The notes below the pieces were generated by a model. That model saw only the letters and a list, made by a program, of their open reading frames with translations. It made no database searches and was not told the origin of the DNA. DNA of 64,000 nucleotides, taken from positions 1 to 64,000 of the forward strand of contig JABXIS010000021.1 of assembly GCA_013372975.1 (NCBI GenBank). Reading direction: 5' to 3'. Shown here one piece after another: positions 1-8,922 of this stretch. This DNA is from Alphaproteobacteria bacterium (GTDB lineage Bacteria; Pseudomonadota; Alphaproteobacteria; Sphingomonadales; Kordiimonadaceae). Both the position numbers and the translations under genes were made by a program. Position 1 is the stretch's first letter. Each line of letters opens with the position of its first letter.

Positions 1-531
1 CGTGCGGTTGGCATAGGCGAAATAGGCGGTCACTTGGTTGATCTCCAGGATTTCGCCGTCATCAAAGCCCGCAGCACGCAAGGCTTCGATATGGTTTTCG
101 CTCACCGCACCGGGCGTGCGGGTCAACAAAGCGGCATAATCCAGTGCCGTAACCTCACGGGCGCTCAGATGGCCCGGATCAATCAGGCTTTGCGCGTCGC
201 CTTGTTCGAGCGCGGCACGAATGGCCATGGAGCGGGCATCGTCTGCAAGCAGGCGCCTGAGCCCGGCGAAATGATGCTCCACGCAATAGGTGCAGTCATT
301 CAGCAGGCTCACATAGGTGCCGATAACTTCCAGAAACCATTTGGGCAGGCTGTTGGCCGAGTGGTGCAGCACATATTTATAGAGGGTCATATGCCCCTCC
401 AGCGTATGTGGCCTGAGGCTGTGGGCCATCAGGATATTATCCACATTGTCGTCAGGGCCTTTGACCCGCTCATAGATAGTGCGCAGTTTCCCGGCTGCCT
501 CTGCAAACGGGATCGTTTTGATCCAGCTCAT
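1..531 (-). CDS. AhpD-like carboxymuconolactone decarboxylase family protein (3' end off window)
   Basis: Reading the minus strand from an ATG at 531 gives 177 codons open to the window edge, so the C-terminus is missing. A GGGAGGA ribosome site lies just upstream. The protein has the AhpD redox motif CxxCxxxH (Cys80, Cys83, His87, in NDCTYCVEHH), followed by the helical tail of the peroxidase-related branch of the carboxymuconolactone decarboxylase family. Family knowledge suggests thiol peroxidase or disulfide chemistry in the cytoplasm; the physiological substrate is unknown. The terminator of the preceding XRE gene separates it from that unit, so it is probably transcribed on its own. Confidence 0.85.
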   Translation of the reverse strand, partial: MSWIKTIPFAEAAGKLRTIYERVKGPDDNVDNILMAHSLRPHTLEGHMTLYKYVLHHSANSLPKWFLEVIGTYVSLLNDCTYCVEHHFAGLRRLLADDARSMAIRAALEQGDAQSLIDPGHLSAREVTALDYAALLTRTPGAVSENHIEALRAAGFDDGEILEINQVTAYFAYANRT

Positions 532-585
532 TATGTCCTCCCCGAGCATCCCCATGCTTGTTGGGTCAGATGATAGTTGCAAATG

Positions 586-625
586 CAATAAAAAGAAAGG
601 CCGCCCGGTTGTGTGCCGGGCAGCC
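586..625 (-). terminator. Rho-independent terminator after the XRE regulator gene
   Basis: On the minus strand a GC-rich hairpin (arms GCCCGG at 603-608 and CCGGGC at 616-621, extended by GGC/GCC after one mismatch) is followed by a T-rich run. It lies 28 bases past the stop of the XRE gene. Confidence 0.8.
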
Positions 626-653
626 CCTTCACCTTAGGGAAAGGTTAGTTGCT

Positions 654-890
654 TTATGCGCCTGTTTCGTCGCTGAGGGGCTGATACTCGAATACTTCCT
701 CAAGCGGTTTTCCCAGCGCCCCAGCGATCTGGAACGCGGCCTCCAGGGACGGCGAATATTTACCCTGTTCGATGGCGATGATGGTCTGTCGGGTCATGCC
801 GATTTTTTTGGCCAGCTCGGCCTGGGTCATCTCTCCCGCCATGAACCTGAGTGTGCGGATATTGTTTTTGATGCTGGTGGGTTTGACCAT
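654..890 (-). CDS. Small XRE-family (HTH_3) transcriptional regulator
   Basis: A 78-residue protein that is almost entirely one Cro/CI-type helix-turn-helix (about residues 6-62): [29 protein letters not shown] is the two-helix DNA-binding element, cut here only for illustration of its span. Such minimal YozG-like regulators usually sit beside a small membrane protein gene and control their own operon. Here the upstream gene stops at 892, one base before this start at 890, so the two are translationally coupled. Three similar ACATTG-type motifs in the upstream region (1374-1464) are candidate binding sites. The signal sensed is unknown. Confidence 0.9.
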   Translation of the reverse strand: MVKPTSIKNNIRTLRFMAGEMTQAELAKKIGMTRQTIIAIEQGKYSPSLEAAFQIAGALGKPLEEVFEYQPLSDETGA

Positions 891-891
891 A

Positions 892-1317
892 TCAATATCC
901 CCTGCGGTAAAAATACAGGCGCAGCAGGAAGGTGATTGTGGTTGATATCACCATCACGGCCAAGATCGCGTGGGCGATCACGAAGGCGCTATATTCCGAT
1001 ATCACCATGACCAGCAGCCCGATCAGCCCAAAAGTCTGGGTATAACTTCCCACACGTTCGGCCTTCAGTTCGATCAGCCTGTCGCGCTCGTCCTCTTCCA
1101 GCTCGTCACCCTGAAAATGGGCGACGATGCCGGTGATTATGGCGGCGGCCATCACCAGTGCAATATAGCTGCCGAACATGATCCACATGGTGCCGCTGAA
1201 CTCTGCAACCGCTGTTTCACCGGCCATGGCGCGTCCATACACATCAAACCCATACCAGCCAAAAACGATAAAAGTAACGGCCAGCACGCTGATTAACATT
1301 TTTTCGGTAAATCCCAT
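892..1317 (-). CDS. Small four-helix membrane protein paired with XRE regulator
   Basis: A 141-residue protein with four hydrophobic segments (about 5-25, 40-65, 90-108 and 113-133) and a charged central loop rich in Asp/Glu ([11 protein letters not shown]). I chose the ATG at 1317 because GGAGA stands just upstream; a longer frame to 1377 lacks this. It is the first gene of a two-gene unit with the XRE regulator. The arrangement resembles DUF2178-like membrane protein/regulator pairs, where the membrane partner's role is not established. I cannot assign a function. Confidence 0.75.
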   Translation of the reverse strand: MGFTEKMLISVLAVTFIVFGWYGFDVYGRAMAGETAVAEFSGTMWIMFGSYIALVMAAAIITGIVAHFQGDELEEDERDRLIELKAERVGSYTQTFGLIGLLVMVISEYSAFVIAHAILAVMVISTTITFLLRLYFYRRGY

Positions 1318-1373
1318 ATTGGGTCTCCTTCTCCTCGCACTCCCTCGCTGTCGTGTCTCGGGTGCGCATTCAA

Positions 1374-1464
1374 GCAATGTAAAGTATCATATTCTTATTG
1401 TCTGATATTTTTTACATTGCTGTGTGTAGATAATATTTAACCCAATGTCTAGTATTTTTTACAT
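1374..1464 (-). promoter_or_regulatory. Candidate operator region with repeated ACATTG motifs
   Basis: Upstream of the membrane protein/XRE unit, GCAATGTAAA (1374-1383) is the exact reverse complement of TTTACATTGC (1411-1420). TATTTTTTACAT occurs at 1406-1417 and again at 1453-1464, 47 bases apart. Three related half-sites ahead of a regulator gene suggest autoregulation; this is inference. Confidence 0.5.
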
Positions 1465-1475
1465 ATTTGAGGCGC

Positions 1476-1507
1476 AAAAAAAAGGGCCGCCAGATGGCAG
1501 CCCTTTT
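1476..1507 (-). terminator. Rho-independent terminator after fadB
   Basis: Arms AAAAGGGC (1480-1487) and GCCCTTTT (1500-1507), with three more inner pairs around an AGAT loop. On the minus strand the hairpin runs into eight T. It ends the fad operon 24 bases after the fadB stop. Confidence 0.85.
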
Positions 1508-1530
1508 CGGTCATTCTGTTGTCGCGGCCG

Positions 1531-3747
1531 TTACGCGGCTTTGGCCGGGATTTTGCCGCGACTGTCGCCCTTGGTGTAGAAGGTCTCGCCGTTTGCTGCC
1601 ATATCACGCAGCAGCTGTGGCGGCGTGAAACGTGGGCCATATTTCTGGGCCAACCGATCCGCTTCCATCACAAATTCATGGATGCCCATGGTGTCCATAT
1701 AGCTGAAGGGGCCGCCGGTGAAGGGCGCGAAGCCCCAGCCGAAGATGGCACCAATATCGCCTGATGCGGTGTCGCGGAGAACGCCTTCCTCGAAACAGCG
1801 CGCGCATTCAATTGCCTGGCGCACCATCATGCGGCTTTGTACTTCGGCGAGGCTTGGCTGCTCATCCGCCAGCGGGAAATGTTCCTGAAGGCCTGGCCAC
1901 AGATATTTTCTGCCGCCGTCTTCCGGATACACATAGTTGCCCTTGCCATTCTTGCGGCCGAAACGCTCCAGCTCCACCACCATCTTCTCAACGAAGCCGT
2001 CGGCGGGGCTTTCAACATAAGCGTCGCCCAGAGCTTTTTTGGTGGCCATGCCAACCTTGTAGGACAGGTCGAGCGCCACTTCGTCACCCACCGCGAGCGG
2101 GCCAACAGGCATGCCAGCCATCTTGCCGGCATTTTCAATCAGCGCCGGGTTCACGCCTTCTTTCACCATGGCGTAACCTTCGGTCACATAGGTGCCGAAA
2201 CAGCGGCTGGTGTAGAAACCGCGGCTGTCGTTCACCACAATCGGTGTCTTCTTGATCTGGGAAACATAATCGAGCGCGAGCGCCAAAGTCTCGTCGTCGG
2301 TCTTTTCACCCATGATGATTTCCACCAGTGGCATCTTGTCTACCGGTGAGAAGAAGTGAATGCCGATAAACTGGTGCGGGCGGGTGAAGTTTTTCGCCAG
2401 CCCCGTAATCGGCAGCGTGGAGGTATTTGAAGCAAACACAACATCCTTGCCGATCACCGCTTCGGTTTTCTCGGTTACGTCTTTCTTGATATCTTCGGCC
2501 TCAAACACAGCTTCGATGATCAGGTCGCAATCTTTCAGGTCATCATAATTGTCGGTCGGGATGATGCGCTCGAGGAGGGCATCGCCTTTCTCTTGCGTAA
2601 CCTTGCCGCGCTCCATGCCTTTCTTGACCAGGTTGCGGCTATAGTCCTTGCCCTTTTCGGCGGCGGCCATCTCGCGGTCCAACAAAACCACTTCCATGCC
2701 AGCCTTGGCAGAAACATAAGCCACACCTGCACCCATCAGGCCCGCGCCCAGCATACCAAGGCGTTTCACCTGCTTGCGCTCAAAGCCTTGTGGGCGAAGC
2801 GAGCCCTTCTCAACGGCCTGCTTGTTGATGAACAGGCTGCGGATCATGTTTGGTGCTACAGGGCCCGACAAAAGCTTCATGAAATATTTGCTCTCGATCC
2901 GGATCGCGGTGTCGAAATCAACGATGCCGCCTTCATACAGGCATGACAGGATCGCTTCCACAGCGGGATAATTGTGCTGTGTTTGCTTCTGCGCCATGGC
3001 GTTCGCGCCCACGAAGGTTTGCACGCTGGCCGGGTTCATGGCGCCTGCGCCGCCCGGGTATTTGAAGCCCTTCTTGTCCCATGGTGCCAATGCAGATGGA
3101 GATTTTTTGACCCATGCCTTGGCTTTTTCAACAACTTGATCGGTTGGTGCCATTTCCTGCACGATGCCAAGGCCCATGGCGATCTGGCCGTTGTATGGCT
3201 TGCCGGTGGTGATGGCTTGTGCGGCCGCCTGAATGCCTGTCAGGCGTGGCAGGCGCTGTGTGCCGCCGGCACCGGGCAGCAGGCCAACCATCACTTCAGG
3301 GAAGCCAAGCTGCATTTTGGGTGTGTCTGAAATCACACGATAGTGGCACGCAAGCACCAGTTCGAAGCCGCCACCCAGCGCAAGGCCGTTCACGGCCGCC
3401 GCGAAAGGCTTGGTGCCTTCTTTCATCAGAATTTTGCGATCCTTGTCGCCTGTTTCCATGCGACGCAGAATTTTATTGAGGCGGAAAGCACCTTCAAAGG
3501 CCTGTTCAGGCGTTTGATTGGCGTCCTGGCTGCCGAGCATGTTGAGGTCAGCGCCTGCAAGGAAAGCATCCTTGCCGGAGGTGATCACAGCGCCTTTGAC
3601 AGCGTCGTCGGCAAGCACCTTGTCGACACAGGTTTCAAGGTCTTCAATCAGCTGTGCGTTAAACACATTCATGCTGGCGTTTGGCAGGTCAATCGTCAGA
3701 AGCGCGATGCCGTCGCCGTCTACTTCATAGCGGATGGTCTCAGTCAT
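1531..3747 (-). CDS. fadB: Fatty acid oxidation complex alpha subunit (enoyl-CoA hydratase / 3-hydroxyacyl-CoA dehydrogenase)
   Basis: A 738-residue fusion of the usual length. Residues about 10-190 are a crotonase domain with the oxyanion-hole segment [11 protein letters not shown] and the catalytic-Glu region [14 protein letters not shown]. Residues about 330-510 are the NAD-binding part of 3-hydroxyacyl-CoA dehydrogenase, starting with the Rossmann motif GAGLMGAG and including [10 protein letters not shown]. The rest is the dehydrogenase C-terminal domain. It would hydrate enoyl-CoA and oxidise the 3-hydroxyacyl-CoA in beta-oxidation, in complex with the thiolase encoded just upstream. It is the last gene of the merR-acyl-CoA dehydrogenase-thiolase-fadB unit. 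FadB versus FadJ naming is not decidable here. Confidence 0.95.
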   Translation of the reverse strand: MTETIRYEVDGDGIALLTIDLPNASMNVFNAQLIEDLETCVDKVLADDAVKGAVITSGKDAFLAGADLNMLGSQDANQTPEQAFEGAFRLNKILRRMETGDKDRKILMKEGTKPFAAAVNGLALGGGFELVLACHYRVISDTPKMQLGFPEVMVGLLPGAGGTQRLPRLTGIQAAAQAITTGKPYNGQIAMGLGIVQEMAPTDQVVEKAKAWVKKSPSALAPWDKKGFKYPGGAGAMNPASVQTFVGANAMAQKQTQHNYPAVEAILSCLYEGGIVDFDTAIRIESKYFMKLLSGPVAPNMIRSLFINKQAVEKGSLRPQGFERKQVKRLGMLGAGLMGAGVAYVSAKAGMEVVLLDREMAAAEKGKDYSRNLVKKGMERGKVTQEKGDALLERIIPTDNYDDLKDCDLIIEAVFEAEDIKKDVTEKTEAVIGKDVVFASNTSTLPITGLAKNFTRPHQFIGIHFFSPVDKMPLVEIIMGEKTDDETLALALDYVSQIKKTPIVVNDSRGFYTSRCFGTYVTEGYAMVKEGVNPALIENAGKMAGMPVGPLAVGDEVALDLSYKVGMATKKALGDAYVESPADGFVEKMVVELERFGRKNGKGNYVYPEDGGRKYLWPGLQEHFPLADEQPSLAEVQSRMMVRQAIECARCFEEGVLRDTASGDIGAIFGWGFAPFTGGPFSYMDTMGIHEFVMEADRLAQKYGPRFTPPQLLRDMAANGETFYTKGDSRGKIPAKAA

Positions 3748-3771
3748 TGGTTTAAACTCCCCTTGCGCTTC

Positions 3772-4977
3772 TTACACACGTTCGATGATGGTTGCGGTGC
3801 CCATGCCTGCGCCAATACAAAGCGTGGCAAGGGCCGTTTCTTTACCGGAACGTTCCAGTTCATCCAGAACGGTGCCCAGGATCATCGCGCCGGTCGCACC
3901 CAATGGGTGGCCCATGGCGATCGCGCCGCCGTTTACGTTGATCTCTGAATGATCAATGTTCAGGGCTTCCATGAAGCGGAGAACCACAGAGGCGAAGGCC
4001 TCGTTCAGCTCCCACACATCGATGTCGGATGTGCTCATGCCAGCGCGCTTCAATGCTTTTTCGGCCGCGAAGGATGGGCCGGTGAGCATGATGGTAGGCT
4101 CGGAACCGACAGACGCCATCGAGCGGATGCGAGCGCGAGGCTTGAGGCCAAGCTTTTCGCCCATTTCCTTGGAGCCTACGAGAACAGCAGACGCGCCGTC
4201 CACGATGCCGGACGAGTTGCCCGCATGGTGCACGTGATTGATGCTTTCAATCTCAGGGTATTTCTGGATCGCTACGTTATCGAAGCCGAACTCACCCATC
4301 TGCACGAAGCTTGGCTTCAGCGCGCCAAGGCTTTGCATGGTGGTTTCGGGGCGCATGAATTCGTCATGGTCGAGCACGTTCATGCCCACAACATCTTTCA
4401 CAGGCACGATGGATTTTGCGAAACGCTTGTCATCCCACGCTGCTTTCGCACGCTTCTGGCTTTCAACGGCATAAGCATCCACATCGTCACGGCTGTGGCC
4501 GTATTTGGTGGCGATCAAGTCTGCTGAAATGCCCTGCGGCACAAAATAGCTGTGGAAGGCAACCGCCGGATCGGCGGGCCATGCGCCCCCGTCAGAGCCC
4601 ATCGGAATACGGCTCATGCTTTCAACGCCGCCGCCGATGGCCATGTCAGCTTCGCCAGACATAACTTTGGCCGCAGCCACATTCACAGCCTCAAGGCCTG
4701 AGGCGCAGAAGCGGTTCAGCTGGAAGCCTGCAGTGGTTTCTGCGTAACCGGCGTTGATGGCTGCAACGCGGGCAATGTTGGCGCCCTGTTCGCCCACCGG
4801 TGCAACGCAGCCAAGGACAACATCGTCTACATTTTCAGTGTCCAGATCGTTGCGGTCCCTTACGGCCTCAAGAACCTGGGTTGCCAGTTGCATTGGCGTG
4901 ATTTCGTGAAGGCTGCCGTCCTTGCGGCCACGGCCGCGCGGTGTGCGTACAGCATCATAAATATAGGCTTCGGTCAT
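3772..4977 (-). CDS. fadA: Acetyl-CoA C-acyltransferase (beta-ketothiolase)
   Basis: A 401-residue thiolase with all catalytic landmarks: the nucleophilic Cys in [12 protein letters not shown] (about residue 90), the NEAF loop (ELNEAFAS), the catalytic His in [15 protein letters not shown], and the second Cys in LCIGAGMG. It cleaves 3-ketoacyl-CoA to acetyl-CoA and a shortened acyl-CoA. It lies 24 bases upstream of fadB and 31 bases after the acyl-CoA dehydrogenase gene, so the four steps of beta-oxidation are covered by three adjacent genes. A biosynthetic (phaA-type) role is less likely because of the fadB partner. Confidence 0.95.
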   Translation of the reverse strand: MTEAYIYDAVRTPRGRGRKDGSLHEITPMQLATQVLEAVRDRNDLDTENVDDVVLGCVAPVGEQGANIARVAAINAGYAETTAGFQLNRFCASGLEAVNVAAAKVMSGEADMAIGGGVESMSRIPMGSDGGAWPADPAVAFHSYFVPQGISADLIATKYGHSRDDVDAYAVESQKRAKAAWDDKRFAKSIVPVKDVVGMNVLDHDEFMRPETTMQSLGALKPSFVQMGEFGFDNVAIQKYPEIESINHVHHAGNSSGIVDGASAVLVGSKEMGEKLGLKPRARIRSMASVGSEPTIMLTGPSFAAEKALKRAGMSTSDIDVWELNEAFASVVLRFMEALNIDHSEINVNGGAIAMGHPLGATGAMILGTVLDELERSGKETALATLCIGAGMGTATIIERV

Positions 4978-5008
4978 TTCGGATTAACTCCCATAAAATC
5001 CTTGAGGC

Positions 5009-6802
5009 TTAGAAGTTTGCAGCGTCGAGCGCCATGACGTCTTCTGCGCCGGTCTCAAGCTCTGCAAGCAATGCTTTGATCTCTGGCATGCGGCGTTTCA
5101 CATAGTAGCGGCCCGTCGCAAGCTTGTTCTCATAGAAGGTAGGGTCGCTTGTGCCTGCGTCCAGCGCATCGGCGGAAACTTTTGCCATTTGGGTCCACAT
5201 CAGGCCGAGGAGCACATGGCCAAACAGGTGCATGAACGGGGTGGAAGCCGCGCCCGCATTATCCGGGTTTGCCATACCGTTTTGCATCAGCCACATGGTG
5301 GCTTGTTGAAGGTCTTTCATGCCTTGGCCCAAGGCGTCCGTGAACGGGCGAAGGCGATCATCGCCTTTGGCGCTTTCACGGATTTCAGTGGCGTATTTGA
5401 AGAAGGCTTGCATGCCGCGGCCGCCGTTTGCCGGCAGTTTGCGGCCCACAAGGTCAAGCGCCTGAATGCCGTTTGCGCCTTCGTAAATCTGGGTGATGCG
5501 GGCGTCGCGCACAAATTGCTCCATGCCCGTTTCAGCAATATAGCCGTGGCCGCCAAACACCTGCTGGCTGGACACGCAATATTCAAAACCGCGGTCTGTG
5601 AACACGCCTTTGATGATCGGGGTCAGGAGGCTAACCATATCATCTGCCCACTGGCGCTCTTCTTCGGTTTCTGCCTTGTGTGACAGATCAACGAGAAGGC
5701 CACACCACAGGGATGCCGCGCGCGATGCCTCGTTGAAAGCCTTGGCGTTCATCAGCATACGGCGCACGTCAGGGTGCACGATGATCGGGTCGGCGGCGCC
5801 GTCCGGGTTTTTTGGGCCTGTCAGTGACCGGCCCTGGATACGGTCGCGCGCATATTCAACGGCGTTCTGGTACGCCACTTCCGAGTTGCCTAGGCCCTGC
5901 ATGCCCACGCCGATACGGGCCGCATTCATCATGATGAACATGGATTTGAGGCCCTTGTTCGGCTCACCAATCAAATAGCCTTCGGAACCCTCATAGTTCA
6001 GCACGCAGGTTGAGTTGCCGTGGATGCCCATCTTTTCTTCGATGGAGGCCACATTCACATTGTTGAACTCGCCCGGCGTGCCGTCCGCGTTCAATTTGAA
6101 TTTCGGCACGATAAAGAGCGAGATTCCCTTCACGCCCTTTGGCGCATCCGGGAGGCGTGCGAGCACCAGGTGGATGATGTTTTCCGCCAGGTCATGATCG
6201 CCTGCCGAAATGAAAATCTTGGTGCCGGAAATCGCATAGGAACCATCGGCGTTCGGCTCAGCTTTCGTGCGTAGCATGCCAAGATCCGTACCGCAGTGTG
6301 GCTCCGTGAGGTTCATGGTGCCTGTCCACTCGCCCGCAACCATCTTTGGCAGGTAGGTCTGCTTTTGCTCATCTGTGCCGTCGATGTTGATGGCTGCCAT
6401 CGCACCAGCCGACAGGCCCGGATACATGGCGAATGCGTGGTTCGAGCTGATCATCATTTCTTCAAAGCAGAAACCAAGAACGTGCGGCAGGCCCTGACCG
6501 CCATATTCAGGATCAGATGTCAGGCTGGACCAGCCGTTTTCTACGAATTTCTGGTAGGCTTCCTTGTAACCCTTCGGCGTTGTTACCGTGCCGTCCTCGT
6601 GGCGGGTGCAGCCTTCACGATCACCGCTATAGTTGATCGGCTGAAGCTCATTCTCGCAGAATTTTGCACCTTCCTCGAGGATGGCGCTGACAAGATCCGG
6701 TGTGGCTTCCGCATAACCCGGCAGGTTTGAATATTTGCCGATATTCAGCACTTCATTCAAAACAAAGAGCTGGTCTTTCACTGGGGCGCGATAGATTGGC
6801 AT
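5009..6802 (-). CDS. Acyl-CoA dehydrogenase, long (about 600-residue) family
   Basis: A 597-residue FAD-dependent acyl-CoA dehydrogenase. It has a short N-terminal extension, the N-terminal and middle domains (MNLTEPHCGTDLG substrate/FAD region, about residues 160-175), and the C-terminal helical domain with the catalytic Glu in QIYEGANGIQALDL, then an extra C-terminal acyl-CoA dehydrogenase extension. This is the architecture of the DmdC-like/FadE-like branch common in alphaproteobacteria. It performs the first oxidation of beta-oxidation; an electron-transfer flavoprotein would be the acceptor but is not encoded here. It is the first enzyme gene after merR. Chain-length specificity cannot be read from the sequence. 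Confidence 0.93.
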   Translation of the reverse strand: MPIYRAPVKDQLFVLNEVLNIGKYSNLPGYAEATPDLVSAILEEGAKFCENELQPINYSGDREGCTRHEDGTVTTPKGYKEAYQKFVENGWSSLTSDPEYGGQGLPHVLGFCFEEMMISSNHAFAMYPGLSAGAMAAINIDGTDEQKQTYLPKMVAGEWTGTMNLTEPHCGTDLGMLRTKAEPNADGSYAISGTKIFISAGDHDLAENIIHLVLARLPDAPKGVKGISLFIVPKFKLNADGTPGEFNNVNVASIEEKMGIHGNSTCVLNYEGSEGYLIGEPNKGLKSMFIMMNAARIGVGMQGLGNSEVAYQNAVEYARDRIQGRSLTGPKNPDGAADPIIVHPDVRRMLMNAKAFNEASRAASLWCGLLVDLSHKAETEEERQWADDMVSLLTPIIKGVFTDRGFEYCVSSQQVFGGHGYIAETGMEQFVRDARITQIYEGANGIQALDLVGRKLPANGGRGMQAFFKYATEIRESAKGDDRLRPFTDALGQGMKDLQQATMWLMQNGMANPDNAGAASTPFMHLFGHVLLGLMWTQMAKVSADALDAGTSDPTFYENKLATGRYYVKRRMPEIKALLAELETGAEDVMALDAANF

Positions 6803-6851
6803 TTGGGTTCCTCAACTATGTTGGTTGTTCGTTCAAATTGGCTGATGATTG

Positions 6852-7295
6852 TTACGGCTGATATTTGCCAAGGGGTTGGCCTGTGTCCCGGCGCACCCAC
6901 AGCCCGCGATCCTTGTCGCGGATCAGGTTGGCGATCAGCTCGCAGAATTCCTGAAGTTCTTCGATGGTGGCGTTGATATCGTCACGCTGGGCCTCAAGAG
7001 CCCTGATGCGGTCGCGGCAGCGATCTACGGTTACAGCGCGCTGTGTTTCCCGGCCGTCGCCCACATTATAAAGATCAAGCATTTCGCCAATCTCGGACAG
7101 CGAAAAGCCAACGCGTTTGCCGCGCAATATCCAGGCAAGGCGGACGCGGTCCTCGGCACTATAGATACGGTTCTGGCCCTGGCGTTCGGGTGCGATCAGG
7201 CCCTGGTCTTCATAGTGACGCAGGGTGCGTGGCGTGACGCCAAAATCGCACGCCAGTTCCTTGATGCTGTATGTTCTATTGTCGTCAGACGGCAT
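6852..7295 (-). CDS. MerR-family regulator of the fatty-acid/acyl-CoA oxidation operon
   Basis: About 147 residues from the ATG at 7295, which follows a GGAAGGGA-type site; in-frame ATGs at 7322 and 7355 are possible but overlap the operator. The N-terminus is a MerR winged helix (SIKELACDFGVTPRTLRHYE, then NRIYSAEDRVRLAWI). The C-terminal half is a coiled coil (about residues 80-125) without the Cys ligands of metal-sensing MerR proteins. This is the form seen in LiuR-like regulators of branched-chain and fatty acyl-CoA catabolism. It heads the unit with acyl-CoA dehydrogenase, fadA and fadB, so it probably controls them and itself. Confidence 0.88.
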   Translation of the reverse strand: MPSDDNRTYSIKELACDFGVTPRTLRHYEDQGLIAPERQGQNRIYSAEDRVRLAWILRGKRVGFSLSEIGEMLDLYNVGDGRETQRAVTVDRCRDRIRALEAQRDDINATIEELQEFCELIANLIRDKDRGLWVRRDTGQPLGKYQP

Positions 7296-7328
7296 TAGTC
7301 CCTTCCCTCTAATGTGTTTCATTAGATA

Positions 7329-7351
7329 GTTAACGTTTACGTTAACGTCAA
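7329..7351 (-). promoter_or_regulatory. Palindromic operator candidate upstream of merR (LiuR-like box)
   Basis: The sequence contains two overlapping palindromes. GTTAACG (7329-7335) and CGTTAAC (7340-7346) flank TTTA. TTTACGTTAACGTCAA (7336-7351) is a 16-base palindrome with one mismatched pair. As I recall it, the operator reported for LiuR-type MerR proteins has this ACGT-centre-ACGT shape; the match needs checking. It sits directly upstream of the merR start, as expected for MerR autoregulation. Confidence 0.6.
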
Positions 7352-7515
7352 CCACGAACCGATCACAATTGCTAGGGGCTTGGTTTTCCTTTATATTTTC
7401 TGGACGCAGGAGTTTGATTTATCGGCTTTTGCACTAGATTATTGGGGGAAATGCATGCGACTCGGCGACGGGAATGTCCGGGTTTGTGCATGGAATGGTA
7501 GCGGGGAGGCTAACG

Positions 7516-7881
7516 ATGGCACCAAAGTTTGAAAGTTTCCGGGAGTTTTTTCCCTATTATCTGGCAGAGCATGCCGATCCGGTATGCAGGGGCCTGCATT
7601 ATATTGGCACCACGCTTTCTGCAGCGCTCCTGATCTACGCCCTCTATACGCAGAACTGGTGGTTCCTTCTGGCAGTGCCCTTGTGCGGGTATGGTTTTGC
7701 CTGGGTTGGCCATTTTGTGTTTGAGAAAAACAGACCTGCCACGTTCGATTATTGGCGTTGGTCCCTGATCGGTGACTATAAGATGTATGGCCTTTGGATC
7801 AGTGGGCGATTGGCCCCCGCGATGGAAGAAGCGCTTGCGCAGCATGGCCGCCGCAACAGCAAGGGTATAAAAGGCGCCTAA
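7516..7881 (+). CDS. Mpo1/DUF962-family membrane protein
   Basis: A 121-residue protein read from the ATG at 7516, which has GGGAGG eight bases upstream; an earlier in-frame ATG at 7474 lacks a site. The FPYYLAEHADPVCRGLHYIG start and GYGFAWVGHFVFEKNRPATF segment, with conserved His residues, are the signature of the DUF962/YGL010w family. The yeast member Mpo1 is a dioxygenase of 2-hydroxy fatty acids; bacterial roles are unproven. Two to three transmembrane helices (about residues 25-70) are apparent. It is a single gene between the divergent merR unit and the TauE gene. A link to the neighbouring fatty acid oxidation genes is possible but only inferred. Confidence 0.85.
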   Translation: MAPKFESFREFFPYYLAEHADPVCRGLHYIGTTLSAALLIYALYTQNWWFLLAVPLCGYGFAWVGHFVFEKNRPATFDYWRWSLIGDYKMYGLWISGRLAPAMEEALAQHGRRNSKGIKGA

Positions 7882-7980
7882 CTATCACTTTCTGGTTGCC
7901 TTTGATTGCAATTTTAAGATTCTTTCGGTAGGACAAAGAGATAACTGATCCGCTGTCCTGTTTTTTGGAAGCAGTCCTAT

Positions 7981-8922
7981 ATGCCTCTTTATCTGCCCAT
8001 AGCCGAGCTTTCGATGAACATCTTTTTGGTCATCGGCATGGGTGCGGTCGTAGGCTTCCTGTCGGGCATGTTTGGTGTGGGCGGTGGCTTCCTCATGACA
8101 CCCCTTCTTATCTTCGCCGGTGTGCCACCGGCTGTTGCTGTGGCAACCGAATCCAACGAAATTACCGCTGCCAGTGTTTCTGGCGTGCTCGCCCATTGGC
8201 GCCGACAGGGTGTCGATGTGAAGATGGGCATCGTGCTGATTGTCGGCGGTGCGATTGGCTCTTTTTTTGGTGCGCAAGTATTCACCTATCTGCGGTCATT
8301 GGGGCAGGTGGATCTGATGATTTCGCTGGCCTATGTGGTGTTCCTTGGGTCTGTTGGTGGCTTGATGTTCTGGGAAAGTATGCGGGCCATCCTGAGGCAG
8401 CGACGCGGTTATGTGCCACCCAGGAAACCGCGCGAGGAACGCCATAAAGCCTGGATTCATGCGCTGCCGTTCAAGATGCGGTTCCGTAAATCACGCCTGT
8501 ATATCTCCGCCCTGTTGCCGTTGGCGATTGGCTTTCTGGTTGGTGTTTTGGCGGCGATCATGGGTGTGGGCGGCGGCTTCGTGATGGTGCCTGCCATGAT
8601 TTATATCCTGGGTATGCCTACGAATGTGGTTGTGGGGACATCCTTGTTCCAGATTATTTTTGTCACTGCGCTGACCACGATTTTCCATTCTGTAAACACA
8701 CAAACGGTGGATATCTTCCTTGCGGTGCTGCTGTTGTTTGGTGCGGTTGTAGGCGCACAGGTTGGCGCCCGCATGGGGCTGAAGCTGAAGGCCGAACAGC
8801 TGCGGGCGCTCCTCGCCCTGATGGTGCTTCTCGTGTGTGTGAAAATGGGTCTTGGCCTCGTGGTTCAGCCGGACGAGCTATATTCTGTTGCTGATGTTGA
8901 GGAAATCGGAGGGAGCCACTGA
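7981..8922 (+). CDS. TauE/SafE-family sulfite/organosulfonate exporter
   Basis: A 313-residue integral membrane protein with about eight hydrophobic segments and the two repeated TauE halves: GFLSGMFGVGGGFLMTPLL near residue 22 and GVLAAIMGVGGGFVMVPAM near residue 190. The family exports sulfite, sulfoacetate or related anions. A start at 8014 (MNIFLVIG) is also possible. Its stop overlaps the next start by one base (TGATG), so it is translationally coupled to the TIGR02186 gene, a pairing widespread in alphaproteobacteria. With the TusA-like gene converging on the pair, the neighbourhood points to sulfur handling. Confidence 0.9.
   Translation: MPLYLPIAELSMNIFLVIGMGAVVGFLSGMFGVGGGFLMTPLLIFAGVPPAVAVATESNEITAASVSGVLAHWRRQGVDVKMGIVLIVGGAIGSFFGAQVFTYLRSLGQVDLMISLAYVVFLGSVGGLMFWESMRAILRQRRGYVPPRKPREERHKAWIHALPFKMRFRKSRLYISALLPLAIGFLVGVLAAIMGVGGGFVMVPAMIYILGMPTNVVVGTSLFQIIFVTALTTIFHSVNTQTVDIFLAVLLLFGAVVGAQVGARMGLKLKAEQLRALLALMVLLVCVKMGLGLVVQPDELYSVADVEEIGGSH

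Noticed and set aside
34-573. Open frame on the plus strand over the AhpD-like gene
   Set aside because: It is the shadow of the minus-strand gene, whose protein has the AhpD Cys motif and a ribosome site.
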